Shown piece by piece: positions 1-11,372 of a DNA stretch of 64,000 nt. This DNA comes from Taenia hydatigena. Lineage: Eukaryota > Platyhelminthes > Cestoda > Cyclophyllidea > Taeniidae. The position numbers were made by a program, and so were the translations under genes. Location of the stretch: NCBI GenBank assembly GCA_036345935.2, contig JADWOT020001893.1:1-64000 (forward strand), read 5' to 3'. Numbering within the stretch: position 1 is the stretch's first letter; every line of letters begins with the position of its first letter. The notes beneath the pieces were generated by a model, which was not told the origin of the DNA, ran no database searches, and was given only the letters and a program-made list of their open reading frames with translations.

Positions 1-470
1 ACAGAGGGTGATGAATTTGTGGCTTGCAACGTGCGTTCCTCTTCAAAATTTGGGACTACGATGCTGTGTTTGCTTGTGCAACATCTCCACGCCAATTGGA
101 GGGACAGACAGGAGCTGGAATGCAGGGCGATCCCCATTAACTCCACTCCTCAACCTTTCCACTTTTCCTGGGCAATGAGAAAGGGAAGAGCGCAGAACAC
201 ATAAAGTTCCCTTTCAGTCCTGTGAATACACCAATACATCGCGTCGCCTTTCCCTCTTTCCTTTCCGATCACTGGATGTTATGGCAGCACTAGCATCTAT
301 GGTGTTTGTCTGATCACTTCACACCCATAGTCACCTGCATTGGCAAGTGAAGTAAAGCAGGTAGACGGTAGGTATGTAGTGAAGCACTAGCAAAGAGAAT
401 TGGCTGAATTATTCATCCGAATGGCTATTCTGGGGTTCCCTCATCAGTCAAAGGGGAATCGCCTTTGATG
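1..470 (+). repeat. Diverged direct repeat A, copy 1
   Basis: This segment matches 10317-10730 in the same orientation. The copies share the opening phrase acagagggtgatgaatt and, near 350, the phrase aaagtaaagcaggtagacgg type block followed by a tagtgaa block and a similar end near 450. They differ by many substitutions and small gaps, so the duplication is old. The left edge may be cut by the window. I see no coding potential shared by both copies. It could be an old non-autonomous interspersed element or a segmental duplicate. Confidence 0.6.
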
Positions 471-589
471 CTGATGCAGTCAAGCTATTTGATGAGAACG
501 CTTCATTTAAGTGTAGCATTGGAAGTGTAAATTATGTTTTATCCACAAGAACAACACTATAATTTGTGTCAACTGCGCTGAAACAAACT

Positions 590-1640
590 TGGCCGGTTAC
601 TATCACTACCATTTGTACACAGCTATTGTAACAAGCTCTGTTATGCTTTAAAGCAAGCAATTGCCTATACTGGTACTTGCGACTCACTCCTTATCGAATT
701 GGATTAGCGATTGCTACTTTGTACTTAGGTGATTGGCATCATCGCCTGTCTTTCCGAATAAATTCCTCTTAGTATTTTTAACCATGTTTATGGTATTTCC
801 TACTTCGCACCTATAGACAACCGAAGAGCGTATGAGCCAATCCACTTCACCCCCTCGCACCTGTCCAACTCACCCCGACCATTCCATCAGGTCAGCATGA
901 CTTACTGTTGCCTGGCGCGTGCAGTGTTTAATGGATTGGACGCGGTGACAACAAAATATGCTGCAAGTTGTCTTGGTCACAGCTCAATGTCTCGGCGTGG
1001 AATGGATGCGTGCTGGTGGCGATAACCGTAGGGGCAGGGAACAGTAAAAAGTTGCGGTTACTTAGTGCTCACCACGCTTGTCGTGCATTCCTCAATGGAA
1101 CCGATTTTTTGTCACGAGCCTGTGCAAGCATTCTCTTTACACTGTCATGCCTCTTCGTTCGCATTCCTCCCAACTCCATTAACTTGTTAGTCCTTTTGGT
1201 ATCAAGGGCTATCAGATAGGGAGCGCAATTAACGAGCGTGAAGCAGAGACAACCATTCAAGCGCCATATGCCCCTTAAGTGAGTATTTCGTGGCAGACGT
1301 ATCACTGGACTTACAAGTGAAGACAGATCTCTCATTCCTGATGGTCCTAAGGGATTGACCAACACCCGTCGAATTTGGCGGCTTGATATCTTGCTGACGA
1401 CCTCCCATCCATTCCATATGCCTACAGCATTTGTGTAGCCATGCTTTTCCTAGTTTGGTTTTCTGCACTCTAAACCACTATGATGTTAATATAAGCAAAT
1501 GCAGTGCTTTGCAGATCACGAAAGTGGTCTAAACGTTGGAAACAGAGGCCGTTTTGCTTCGGTAACACTGCAATTATTTGGCTTCTTGTGGATTTCATCT
1601 CTCATAAACACGCAGAGTAACAAGTCGCGTAGCGGCTCTG
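590..1640 (+). repeat. Diverged direct repeat B, copy 1
   Basis: About 1 kb here is alignable by eye to 7965-9360. Shared landmarks include cattccatcaggtc, a tgcaagtt block, aagggattgacc and the tail containing cgcagcggctctg. The second copy carries about 380 nt extra near 8830-9210. No reading frame is preserved in both copies, so I treat it as a non-coding duplicate or an old element, not a gene. Confidence 0.65.
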
Positions 1641-3528
1641 AAGTTGGCAGACAATGAAAGTGTGTGACTAATGGGTTGTTGACGTAGGGTTAGGAAACGC
1701 CTTCAGCCCAGTAACGGCGCTAGACTTCCCTAAGCAGTGCACATTCATAGACTACCCTAGTTTTTCCTCTTAAGTGCAATCTGAAGGGTTCATGGTGACT
1801 TTGCCGGTTTTATATCTTTATGCTCTATTTACCTCCTAAACCAGTTAATTTAATTCTTTTAGGTGGGGAGGCAGTATGCCACTAGATAGTTGCTAAATTG
1901 GTTCAACTTCACCAATATGCATCGTAAGCTTAAAGACATCTCTTCGTCTCAGTTTCGCGCATTACTATGAGAACATGGTCTTACGCTTGCTCAGCAATGA
2001 GGGAAGCTTTTTTCCCAGAACCAGTGCTGTGAGTTACTAGTGATTAAAAGCGATCGAATTTGTTTGTGAAGAGAGCTGTAGCTTTAAGAAGAGCCCGTAG
2101 GACAACTGCGTTGGCTGCATTGCATTGCTGGTAAAAGAGATGCCCTCCACAATACTCAGGACCGATTTGGCGTTACGAGAATGTCAGCATTAAGTGTCAC
2201 ATTTCAAGATACTTCTAAGCACATAACAGACTTCAGCGTTCAGATTTCTTTCCTCATGCAGTCTTCAAATTACTTTTTTCCTCTAAAACGATCTTATTTT
2301 TTTCTGCTAAACATCCTCCTGTAGAAGAGGAACAATTTGAATCTTGTGTGGGGATCTGGGCCAGTTTGTAGTTTACTTATTGACTTGGCTGCATTGCAGT
2401 CGGCATGGAAGCTGCATGTATCTCACATTGACGAATCGGAAGCCATTGGGAAGTAGACAGGAGAAGAAAAAGGACGGCTCGCCTGATTTTGGAAAGTAGA
2501 GTGAGTGAGCTTACCGTGGAGGCGTAGAGTTTGGCCACCTCCCAATCGCCTACGATTTGATGCCACGTGGGGTTCCTGCCACTTTTCGATTGCGAAATCA
2601 ACCTGGTGACTCAGCGTTTGGTCTTTGTGGTGCTGGACTTTCTAACCATGGTGGTTATCGGACTCAATCGTCAGATTGTAAATAGCCACCTAGTTCTCAA
2701 TCTTGCATGATACGCCCTAGAAGGTACGCTTTTCTAAGTGTTGAATGTTTCTATCACATTCCTCATCACCCTTGCCAGGATTTGGCAGCGAAGGAAGAAG
2801 TCTTACGCAAGGGTTCGCCCTTGCTGTTCGATGACTAGATAAGCTCAAGTCTTACAGCAGTGATTTGTGTTTGAGTCGTTTTGCAAGAGAATACCGCTAG
2901 AGTATGGATGGAGATTCAACTTTGCGATCCAGAGCTAATGCTCATACTACATGCCGTCATTAGTAGGAGCTATGTCCGCCGACGCCTCCTCTTCTCTACT
3001 GGTTACGCTAAAACCTCTTTACTGCCTTAAATTAGGGGCGAATAATGCAGTCCTAGTGAGGACCATAAGGGTGTCTTCTCAGCGTCGGGGCAATCGGCCT
3101 TCGGCCAAAGGCCGTGGTCTAAGTTGTCCCCTCACCGCGTGCCTAAAAGAAGCATTTAGAGAAACGCATGTATCACAGAAAATGAGTCTTAAAGATGTCA
3201 ACAGTATTTTCAGTCCTTTGGTTAAGTTGCTTTGATTAATTTCATTCTTCTCGATACCTCATAACCACGCTTCAGCCTTTCAGCAGGAACAATTAATAGT
3301 TAATCTGGCCCACTAGCACACAGCTTTTATCAACACCGTCGCGATAATCAGGTCGGAAGCAAAATGGATTAGGTAATGCAACTGTAAGTTTTTGCTTAAT
3401 GTTATCATTACGGCGAGATAGAAAAGAACGTTGCATAGAATAGTTTCATTAGCTTTTAGCGCTGTTCAATGACGAAAAGTTACTGCGTTACAGCATGAAC
3501 GATAATAAGATTTAGCAGCTACATTCAG
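1641..3528. other. Intergenic DNA, nothing recognised
   Basis: About 1.9 kb without a supported gene. Open frames on both strands are short and show no domain that I recognise. No tandem array or obvious inverted repeat was seen. Confidence 0.5.
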
Positions 3529-3900
3529 GTGGAGATGAGTTGTTGGACGAGTTTGGCAATGACGGCAAGGATCCGCTTTCCTTTCATGACGATGTGGGTG
3601 AATATACCTATGGATAAGGAGGTTTTAGAAGCAACGCTGATGCCACCTATTCATATGCTCTCCTTCGCAGCATCAAAGAGACTGATCCTGTGGCAGATTT
3701 AATGCTCTTTTGCTTACCATTTCTATCTTAGCAAGATACTAAAAAATATTTGAACATTATTGCAGCTTGCATGATCGCGATGGCCGCACGGCCGTCGAAG
3801 ACTTCGGGGAAATGCTAGATGCAATAATGTTCAATATTGTGGTAGCCCTTTTCTTTAACCTGTCAAAATGCTTCCATATTTTTGCCCGGATATAATGGCC
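3529..3900 (+). other. Two exon-like segments, unassigned
   Basis: An acceptor-like ttcag at 3524-3528 is followed by an acidic open stretch of 29 residues (DELLDEFGNDGKDPLSF is its core) that ends at a taa near 3617. A second acceptor-like ttgcag at 3760-3765 opens a 44-codon frame starting LHDRDGRTAVEDFGEML that runs into a hydrophobic run (IMFNIVVALFFNL). The composition looks coding and both starts look like splice acceptors, but I cannot assign a family and the phases do not join cleanly. They may be decayed exons of one gene. Confidence 0.25.
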
Positions 3901-5649
3901 TGCTAGAAGTGTATTCGCCACTAGAGTGGATTAATCGTGCTTTTGCTGCACTATTAAAATCTCGCTTCAGAGGGAAGAACCGGTCATTGCAGTGCATTAT
4001 TTACTTCAAAGCACTTTGGTGCCGAAATGTGGTGGCTGGTGACCGTTTCGTTGGCGGCACATTGTAGAGCTTGTCTTGGCTGCCTACTGATTCACGTATG
4101 CCACGATATGGCCTGGAATGAGCACCTATGTGTGGCGGTATTCGAAGTTTAGACGCCTCATTTCGTGTTCGGGAAATTTTGGCTGTGGATGATTGATATT
4201 TCATTTCTATGTTATCTCCTTCTCGATTGTCATGCTTTCAATGTAATTTTGCACAAGTCTAATGTAGTGCTTACGAAAAACAGATACCTCTGTGGTTCAC
4301 CTATTTGCCTACTTGGCTATAACAATCGTTTGCGTTGTTCGTATTCACTTGTTTCGCGTTTCTATTTCCTTCCTTTTTGAAGATGTTTATTGGTTCTACT
4401 ATTTGAAATCCTTGTTTCGTTGTGTACCAATTCGCTTAATCGTGCTTGATCTGTCCATTCATCTATTATCACCATCTGTGCTGAATCTGCTTATTTCGCA
4501 TTCACTTATGTGTGTGGTTTGCATCCTATACGCACAGGCAGCCTACCTTCCTTCTGCTTCCTTTGCACAGGCTTAACAAAACAATCTTTTAGGTGTCCGT
4601 CACGCAACAGTCGTCTGGCCAATCTAGTGTTACGTCGCGTAGATATCCCTCTAGAGGATCGAAAGCAACTGGCACGCCTCTATCGTCGTCACGAGTGTTC
4701 CTCGATAACTTTGAAATGTGAAGTCTCATCAAACGCGTCCATACATATACCCATCAGTCTGACATCGCCTGTGCCTCCCTTTTCTTCCTCTTGTCCTTTC
4801 TGCACTTCTCTATATACAGTATAATTTTACTTTGCGATCGTTTTCTCACTTGAAGAGACACAATGTATAGCAGGTGAAATTTTAGCTTGAGAGACCCTCA
4901 TTGAAGGGGATGACTTCAAGGCATTACATTGACTACTGTGCTTATTTGCCTGCTTTTATTTTATTTTATTTTATTTGCGTCTCCTGTTTTGGTTCTCGGC
5001 CTAAGCTTAATCGTATATTCTTTTTCCTTCTAGCGCTTAAGACGATCAAGTAAATTACATGCACTCTGCACTTTACTACCTAGCTATGCTCTGAGTTGAC
5101 AGTTCGATGCTTCATAACATCTCTGTAAATAGAGTGTGCCAGGCAACTTTGAAGTCCTTGGTACTGGTCTCAAACTGTCTTGATCCCTTGACTAGAGGCT
5201 TAATTTAGATTATGCTTTATGGCACGTCCGTCCTAATTTTGATTTAATCTTTAACCAAAGTAATGGATCAATGGAGTGTAGGCTACTGCGGTCAGACAAA
5301 ATGCGGACAGATAATTGAGAGGTTAATGGGACACATTTTGACTCACAGGCGAAAGGCGCATTACTAATAGACAATCATAGTGTCATTGAAACTAAAAGGC
5401 CATAGAATTGCAGACTTTGCAGTTGGTGGTCTAATCGTACTTAGAATGGAAATGAGCGCCTAGATATAACGGGGTTGCTGTCAGCCCGTGTACCCTCGTA
5501 ATCTCAGTGTAATTCACAAATATTTTGTTTCTAAGTAGACTTTCAGAATGCTATCCCATATAATAACTATTTCTGACTACAGAATAATCCCCTACTAAAC
5601 AGTGGACGCGGCGCGGAAGCCCTTCTTTTTTCCTTTGACAAAGTAAGAG
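3901..5649. other. Intergenic DNA with one weak exon-like patch
   Basis: No supported gene. After a pyrimidine-rich acceptor-like tag near 4592 there is a Ser/Thr-rich open stretch ending in a tga near 4723, but a second frame over the same bases is also open, so neither can be preferred. A short TTTTA microsatellite lies at 4954-4976. Confidence 0.4.
4954..4976. repeat. TTTTA microsatellite
   Basis: Four consecutive TTTTA units followed by a partial unit. Simple slippage repeat in AT-rich intergenic sequence, with no function implied. Confidence 0.9.
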
Positions 5650-6522
5650 TTAAGCAGGCCGGCAATCATACCACCTTTCAACTAAGTTCTTCCACACTTC
5701 CTCGTCTTCGCGTCTGACGCACCACAGTCTTCAATTCGTTGGTGGAGCCGGCGGCAGGAAACTGTAGGATTCGCCAATCTTGTGAATAAATCTTGCGAAA
5801 CACTCCATCTCACTTGATTTATCCTTCTTCGCATTAACGACGAGTGCAATGATTAAGGTTTGGTTCGGTGCAAGGCCTTCTATAGTGGCTCGTAGTTCAT
5901 CCTTAGGGAATAGACAACGATACACGAAACAAATAATGCAATCGCAGTTGTCGCATTTCTCCTCGTCGTCGGCTGCATATGCGCTCCTTAGGATGAGATA
6001 ATCCAGACCACCTTCATGACGATCACCAACAATGTCAAAATTAGTTGCTCTGGCAAAGCGAATGCTCAATGGATACCTGCTCAGAGGAATGTCCTTGCAT
6101 GCTTCGACGCGTGGCGATTCCATCTGCTGTATGCACTCGCAATAAGACATCCTGCTGATGTTGAAGAATGGCAAAAGACGGAAGCGTATGGTTCTGTGGA
6201 CTTGGTCTTGAGGCAACGTGGATAGAAGGGACTGACAGAAGTCAGTTTGCTGCGTCTGATGTTGAATGGCGTCGGAGGCCTTTAGGAAGAAGAATTGTGA
6301 TGATTGTGGGAATACCAACTGGCATAGGTACTTGTCTAGCCACGTCCACTGCTTAATGTACTGATGCATGACAGTGGAAAATCGTCGGGTGGAAAGAATC
6401 CACTTCCACTCCGAAACACTGATGCAGAAGTTTACTAGATCTGGAGCATCGAGCAGTTCACATATTCTTAATAGCAGTTCCGGTGGAAGGTCTGTGATCG
6501 CTCGAGTTGCACTACTTTGTGC
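5650..6522 (-). pseudogene. FBXO4-like F-box protein, broken near the C terminus
   Basis: On the minus strand an acceptor (cttag, 6523-6527) opens a frame of 263 codons to a TGA at 5731-5733. Reading on in the same frame gives 26 more codons and a TAA at 5650-5652. The first 45 residues contain an F-box: DLPPELLLRICELLDAPDLV, then a Trp-containing second half (SVSEWKWIL). F-boxes bind Skp1 and bring substrates to SCF ubiquitin ligases. The rest resembles the atypical small-GTPase-like fold of FBXO4: a hydrophobic strand (CDCIICFVY), a helix, a second strand (TLIIALVVNA), then EMECFARFIHKI, comparable to the CFYLAHEL segment of human FBXO4. The residues after the TGA (RLWCVRREDEEVWKNLVERW) also resemble the family's end, which argues that the TGA is a disabling mutation and not the natural stop. 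About 290 residues are present against 387 in the human protein. The N-terminal exon was not found. F-box call fairly sure; FBXO4 assignment moderate. Confidence 0.65.
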
Positions 6523-6523
6523 C

Positions 6524-7964
6524 TAAGTGGGCAATGAATGCATAAAATCTTGGGTGGCTGAAATTAGATGCAAGAAATGTGAGATTTATTAAAAACCAAT
6601 AAGTAGAGGGACACAAGCATAAGCAAAGAGATAATCAGATGTATGGATTGTGAAATCAAAATGAGGATGCCATTAAATTCAGAGATACAGGTGTAAGCAA
6701 TCGGGGAAATTGGATGAGGCCCATTGAAGCTTACTATTATTTGGAGATCTTAGTGGAGATCGACAGCATGGCAGAGAAGTCGAGGTTTATATGGCTCACA
6801 AATCGGATCAGAGATTGGAATGACCTCGCCCTGATGCAGACACATTGGTCCTCCTTGTGACGTCCAATATAGAATGTGATAGCTCCATAATGTTCAAAAA
6901 CAAAAATGGAATGACTGGAATAGTTGCAGAGACAGTTTGGAGTTGGAAAGTGAGGCAATTTTAATTAACTTCTCTTTTTACACTTCTCCTAGGGAATGAA
7001 TAACAGTATTGGACACTTACTCGTCACTTTCAGCCTTGCAAACACATTAGTCTTATTATACCAAATTCCGCTCTTCAGTTACTCTTCTAGCGTTTATCAG
7101 TATTTACCGCTTGTACAATGCTGTCCCTGGAGTTAATGCTTGGAGTCGGGGTGATATTACACTCGGTGGTCAGCAGCAGTGGTGTTATGCTTGTGTCTGC
7201 AAATTAATTGAATGTTGGGAAGGTTTTTGTGCATAGAGGCACAGGAAACCACCATTAGCCGTGCCCACAGGAGATTTCAAGCCCATCGCAGAGGAATGAG
7301 ATGAGGCAGAGCTAGGGCAGCAGTTATCGGCAGCATGCTTGACTGAATCTAATGTTTTGTGATGGTCGAACATCATTTGATGCTGACATCATCTGCGGCG
7401 TTTTCATGACCATTTCACATCTGCAGCTGTCTGGAGTTCTCACCTTATAGCATCTGTCACAATGGAGTGTATGAACCATGAACCCACATCAAGATACATG
7501 ATGAGGTAGCGCCCTCAAAAGAAAGTTGCAGTTTCGTAAACCAGCGCACTTCATCTAATAATGGCAACTCCACGTTCCCACCACCACACACGTTTTGTAG
7601 TACCCTCCCATCTTCTTGTAAATCCTGTCTGTTTGGATATCTACAAGTGCGACATGGCGATGCGCTCCTGGATGCATCGCCTCATTTCACTTGCCGCTAT
7701 GTGAATTTTGCAACTCTCATAGCGCTTTTGTCTCGATTGTCTTCTATGTTCCCACCACGAGGCACCCACTGCTAACTGAATGAAGTATAGAAGCAATAGG
7801 CAAAAACATGCCAAATAAAGTGAAGCGGGTCGGTGGTGGACATGTGATGACACGCTGAGAAAGTGATTGACTAAAATGTCCAATCAGAGGCAACGCTACA
7901 AGTAGCGCCAATGGCGCCATCAACGATTCCACCATGGGCACGTTCAAATGCTATCTCTACCGGT
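6524..7964. other. Intergenic DNA, nothing recognised
   Basis: Upstream side of the F-box relic. It should contain that gene's first exon and promoter if they survive, but I could not find a convincing one. Open frames are short and unrelated to known families. Confidence 0.45.
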
Positions 7965-9360
7965 TAGAGGTAGCCGGTGTAACTCGCTGTGATGTGCTTT
8001 GGGCGAATACTTTCCTATCTTGTTTCTTAAAATCTACTCTCCATTGACATGGGATATGCACTGCTACTTTTTAGTTCATCGGTCGCCATCACCTATTGTC
8101 TTCTCGAATAAATGCACCTCAACATTTCTACCGCTTGCGAAGTTTACCCTACTTTGAACACATCGGAAAATTAGCAGCGCGTGACCTAGTTCACATCACC
8201 TCTTCACATTTGTCCATCTGGCCCTGATCATTCCATCAGGTCGACATGATGCACTGTTGCGTGACGCGTGCATTGTCCAATGTATTGAACGCGATAACAA
8301 CAGAATCTACTGCAAGTTATCCAGGTCACAGTTCATAGCGATCTGCCAGTTCCTACAACTGTAGGGGTAGTACCCAAAGATAAGTTACAGTCCTTAGTGC
8401 TCATGCATTCATTTCTCTTATCGCGTATTTCCAAAAACACAACTGGCCCATCTTGTCATAAGCCTTGCAAAGCATCCTCTTCGGCTCTCTTTGTGCGTGC
8501 TTATTATCATTGCGCCGAGTTCTCTCCAGTAAGATGGATTCATTAGGCTTTGTAGTGGCGAAGGGCATCAGATAAGGGAAACAGTTGGATTGCGTGCAAT
8601 AGAGGCATTAACATAACTGCCATGTTCGCTACAAGTAGGTAGTATGTGGTATGCCGATTTGCTGGGCTTAAGAGCGAGCGTATGTACCTGATCCCTATCC
8701 TTATGACTCCAAGGGATTGACCTTCATTCGGTGCTTTGGTATTATGTAGATGGCCTCCCACCTAATCTACACTCAGTTTCGTTTTCTACACTCCTAGTCG
8801 CTATGCTGTTAAATAAATGAAGTGTCACCCATAGTGGTGGCCTTCCTAGAAGAGAAAACCATTTTCTGCTGAGTAAGCGCAAAGCATCGCCTTCGCCTCA
8901 ATGACCTGCGAAATTTCCAATGTTTGATGCTGCCTGATCTTATAAATGCTGCTCACTGCCTCGTTATACTTCACATTTATAGTCACTTTGGAGGAGGCTA
9001 TTCCACATATAGCTCCATTGTGAACTACAAATTAATTATGACTGGAGTAGAATATGCTGGAGGTGAATCCGAGAGGGACCTTACCAAAGCAGTGATGCTG
9101 TACACAATGTGTAGCATAGGTCGCTACCATTAGCAAATATTTTTTGATTGCTTATTTGCTTCTACTTTTGTTTTCCATCCGATTTTTCGTATGCAAATAG
9201 TTAAACTGGCTGCAGCATTGGTCTAGGCCTTAGAACAGAGACTGTTTAGCCTCAATAGCACTGCAGCACCTCTTATTTTTGTGTGCTTCATCCTCTATTA
9301 ACACGCATGGTGACACACCGCGCAGCGGCTCTGCACTAGAGAGGCGATAGAGATAAAATT
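7965..9360 (+). repeat. Diverged direct repeat B, copy 2
   Basis: Partner of 590-1640 in the same orientation. Matching landmarks are the cattccatcaggtcgacatga block near 8230, the aagggattgacc block near 8710 and the cgcagcggctctg tail near 9330. About 380 nt at 8830-9210 have no counterpart in copy 1, so they were either inserted here or lost there. Divergence is substantial and no frame is conserved. Confidence 0.65.
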
Positions 9361-10316
9361 CAAGGGGATTTCCTTCTGGCTATGGCAGTGTATGTCTTCT
9401 GATTCTGCGCCAAGTGCTATTTTGGGTCAAAATGCGTCAGTACGGAGGCGAATTAGGCGTCTCAAAATGTTTGGCCCATTATTTCGGGCACATTGAATTC
9501 ACTGTATGAGATCCCAACATGGTACATCCCAAATATGGAATGTGGTGTGATAAATTTGTCCTCATAAATTTCCTTCGTAAAAACCGACACTCATTTGTCT
9601 CGGTGCTATTGCCTTTTACCGAAGTAGCAAGTTAGACTAGGCACAAAATCATAATGATTTCCGTTAAGCTGCAGGTGCACTGCACTGGCAACAGTGAGCG
9701 CGTTTAAAGCAAATATTCTCCTTTCTTCATATTTTCCCAACAATTTCGTCATCACCATGTTTACACCAGTAACTCGCCTTGCAGTAATATAGAACCGGCC
9801 ACGTAACAAAGATACAAATGCAACTGCTGCCACCAGTCCATTCGGCTTTATATTCCACTTGAATTCAGGACAAACGCAATCTCAGAAAAGAAACGATTTT
9901 ATCATTAGAAGTAGAGCTGTCGGGATTCATGTAAGTGATGAGTATAATCAATCCAGGTTGCAGTTATTCTGCTGCACAAATGGAACCCACGGTAATGCAG
10001 CGCCATATCAGCGCCTAACTACCGCGCACTCTTTTCCTTCAATGCGACAGCAGTAGTCAGTACTGGACGTCTATCTATTTTCATCCCCTCGTCCATAAAG
10101 CAAATGCCACTGGCATTAGTGAGAGGAGAACATAGTGATACACCACTCACTGTCACTTCACAAGTTTGACTCAGAACTCTTGCTCCGCCCTTCACAATTG
10201 CGACTTCAGCAATGCAAACGTGAGCTAATTCTGTTCTGATCAAACAACTGTGACTATTTTAACTGGATCTAATTCAACCAGACTTAAAAGAGAAGGAGAA
10301 CCACTTATTTCATCAC
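9361..10316. other. Intergenic DNA, nothing recognised
   Basis: Separates repeat B copy 2 from repeat A copy 2. Short frames exist on both strands (about 70 codons at most) with no recognisable domain and no repeat partner in the window. Confidence 0.45.
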
Positions 10317-10730
10317 GCACAGAGGGTGATGAATTCGTGGCCTGCGATGAGCGTTTATCTCCACAACTTAGGACTACGACTGTGTGTTTGCCGATATAAC
10401 GTTTCCGCGAAGGTTGAAAGGACTCTCAGGAACTGGGACGCGAGGCAACCCTCAATAAGTCTACTCCTTTATCTCTGCACAACACCGCCTTACTTTCCCA
10501 AATTCTCTCTTCTAGCAATTATTGACACGCTGCAATCACTAATTGTTATGATACCACAACCATTTATTATGTTTTCATGAACAATTCACGTCTTAGTTAC
10601 CGGCGGTGTCGAATAAAGTAAAGCAGGTAGACGGTGGATGTGTAGTGAATCAATGACAAAGTGAATTTGCTCAAATAATCATTCAGAGGGCTATATTATA
10701 GTCCCCTCATGCGTCAAAAGAAATGGCAAG
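10317..10730 (+). repeat. Diverged direct repeat A, copy 2
   Basis: Starts with acagagggtgatgaatt exactly as position 1 does and keeps the aagtaaagcaggtagacggt block near 10617 and the matching tail near 10700. The middle is more diverged. The A and B copies occur in the order A-B then B-A, so they are not a simple tandem duplication of one long unit. Confidence 0.6.
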
Positions 10731-10944
10731 AGTTGCCCATAGACTTTAAAAGTTTAAAAAAGTTTGTTCAAAAAAGATATTGATGTGCAATGGAATGCAC
10801 AAAAGAAACGAATAATGACAATAATAGAAAAGCGATTAACACAATTGCGGGTCCAAAACATTGCATAAGAATAATTCAAAGCAAATAAAATGCATTCAAA
10901 TATAAAATACCAAATAAAACAAAAGCGAAATTAGAACAACACCC

Positions 10945-11372
10945 AGAAAAGCAAAGTTTGCACTATCGTGAAAGCAAAACCCCAACATCGCATTCAATAA
11001 GACCAAAATTAGCAATCAGCCGCATATTAATACAAAAAAATGAGTACAGTGAGAGCCAAATTCATGGCCTCGTCTACATGAGCACCACGAAATCGCAAAA
11101 AATAAGAGCCAAATTTATCGTTGCGTGTACATAAACACTACGAAAATGCATAAGATAAGAGACAAATTAAACGTCTCCTGCGAATCCATGCTACCAATTT
11201 GCAAACAGTGAAAGCCATATTTATCGTCGAGTGTACATTAATTCTACAAAATTGCATGATTAGCGAGCCGAATTCCTCGTCCCGTGCACATCATTTCTAC
11301 GAAATTTCATTCAATGGGAGCGAAATTCGCAACTTTTTGTGGATCATTCCTACATGATGGCATTTAGGGACT
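10945..11372. repeat. Degenerate 53-nt tandem repeat, about 8 units
   Basis: The motif gagccaaattyatcg followed by a gtgtacat block and a ctacgaaattgcat block recurs with unit starts at 11053, 11106, 11159, 11212, 11265 and 11318, i.e. exactly every 53 nt. Weaker units precede at about 10946 and 11001. Substitutions separate the units but length is almost perfectly kept, so indels have been rare. It is a minisatellite; 53 is not a multiple of three, so it is not an in-frame protein repeat. Confidence 0.85.
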
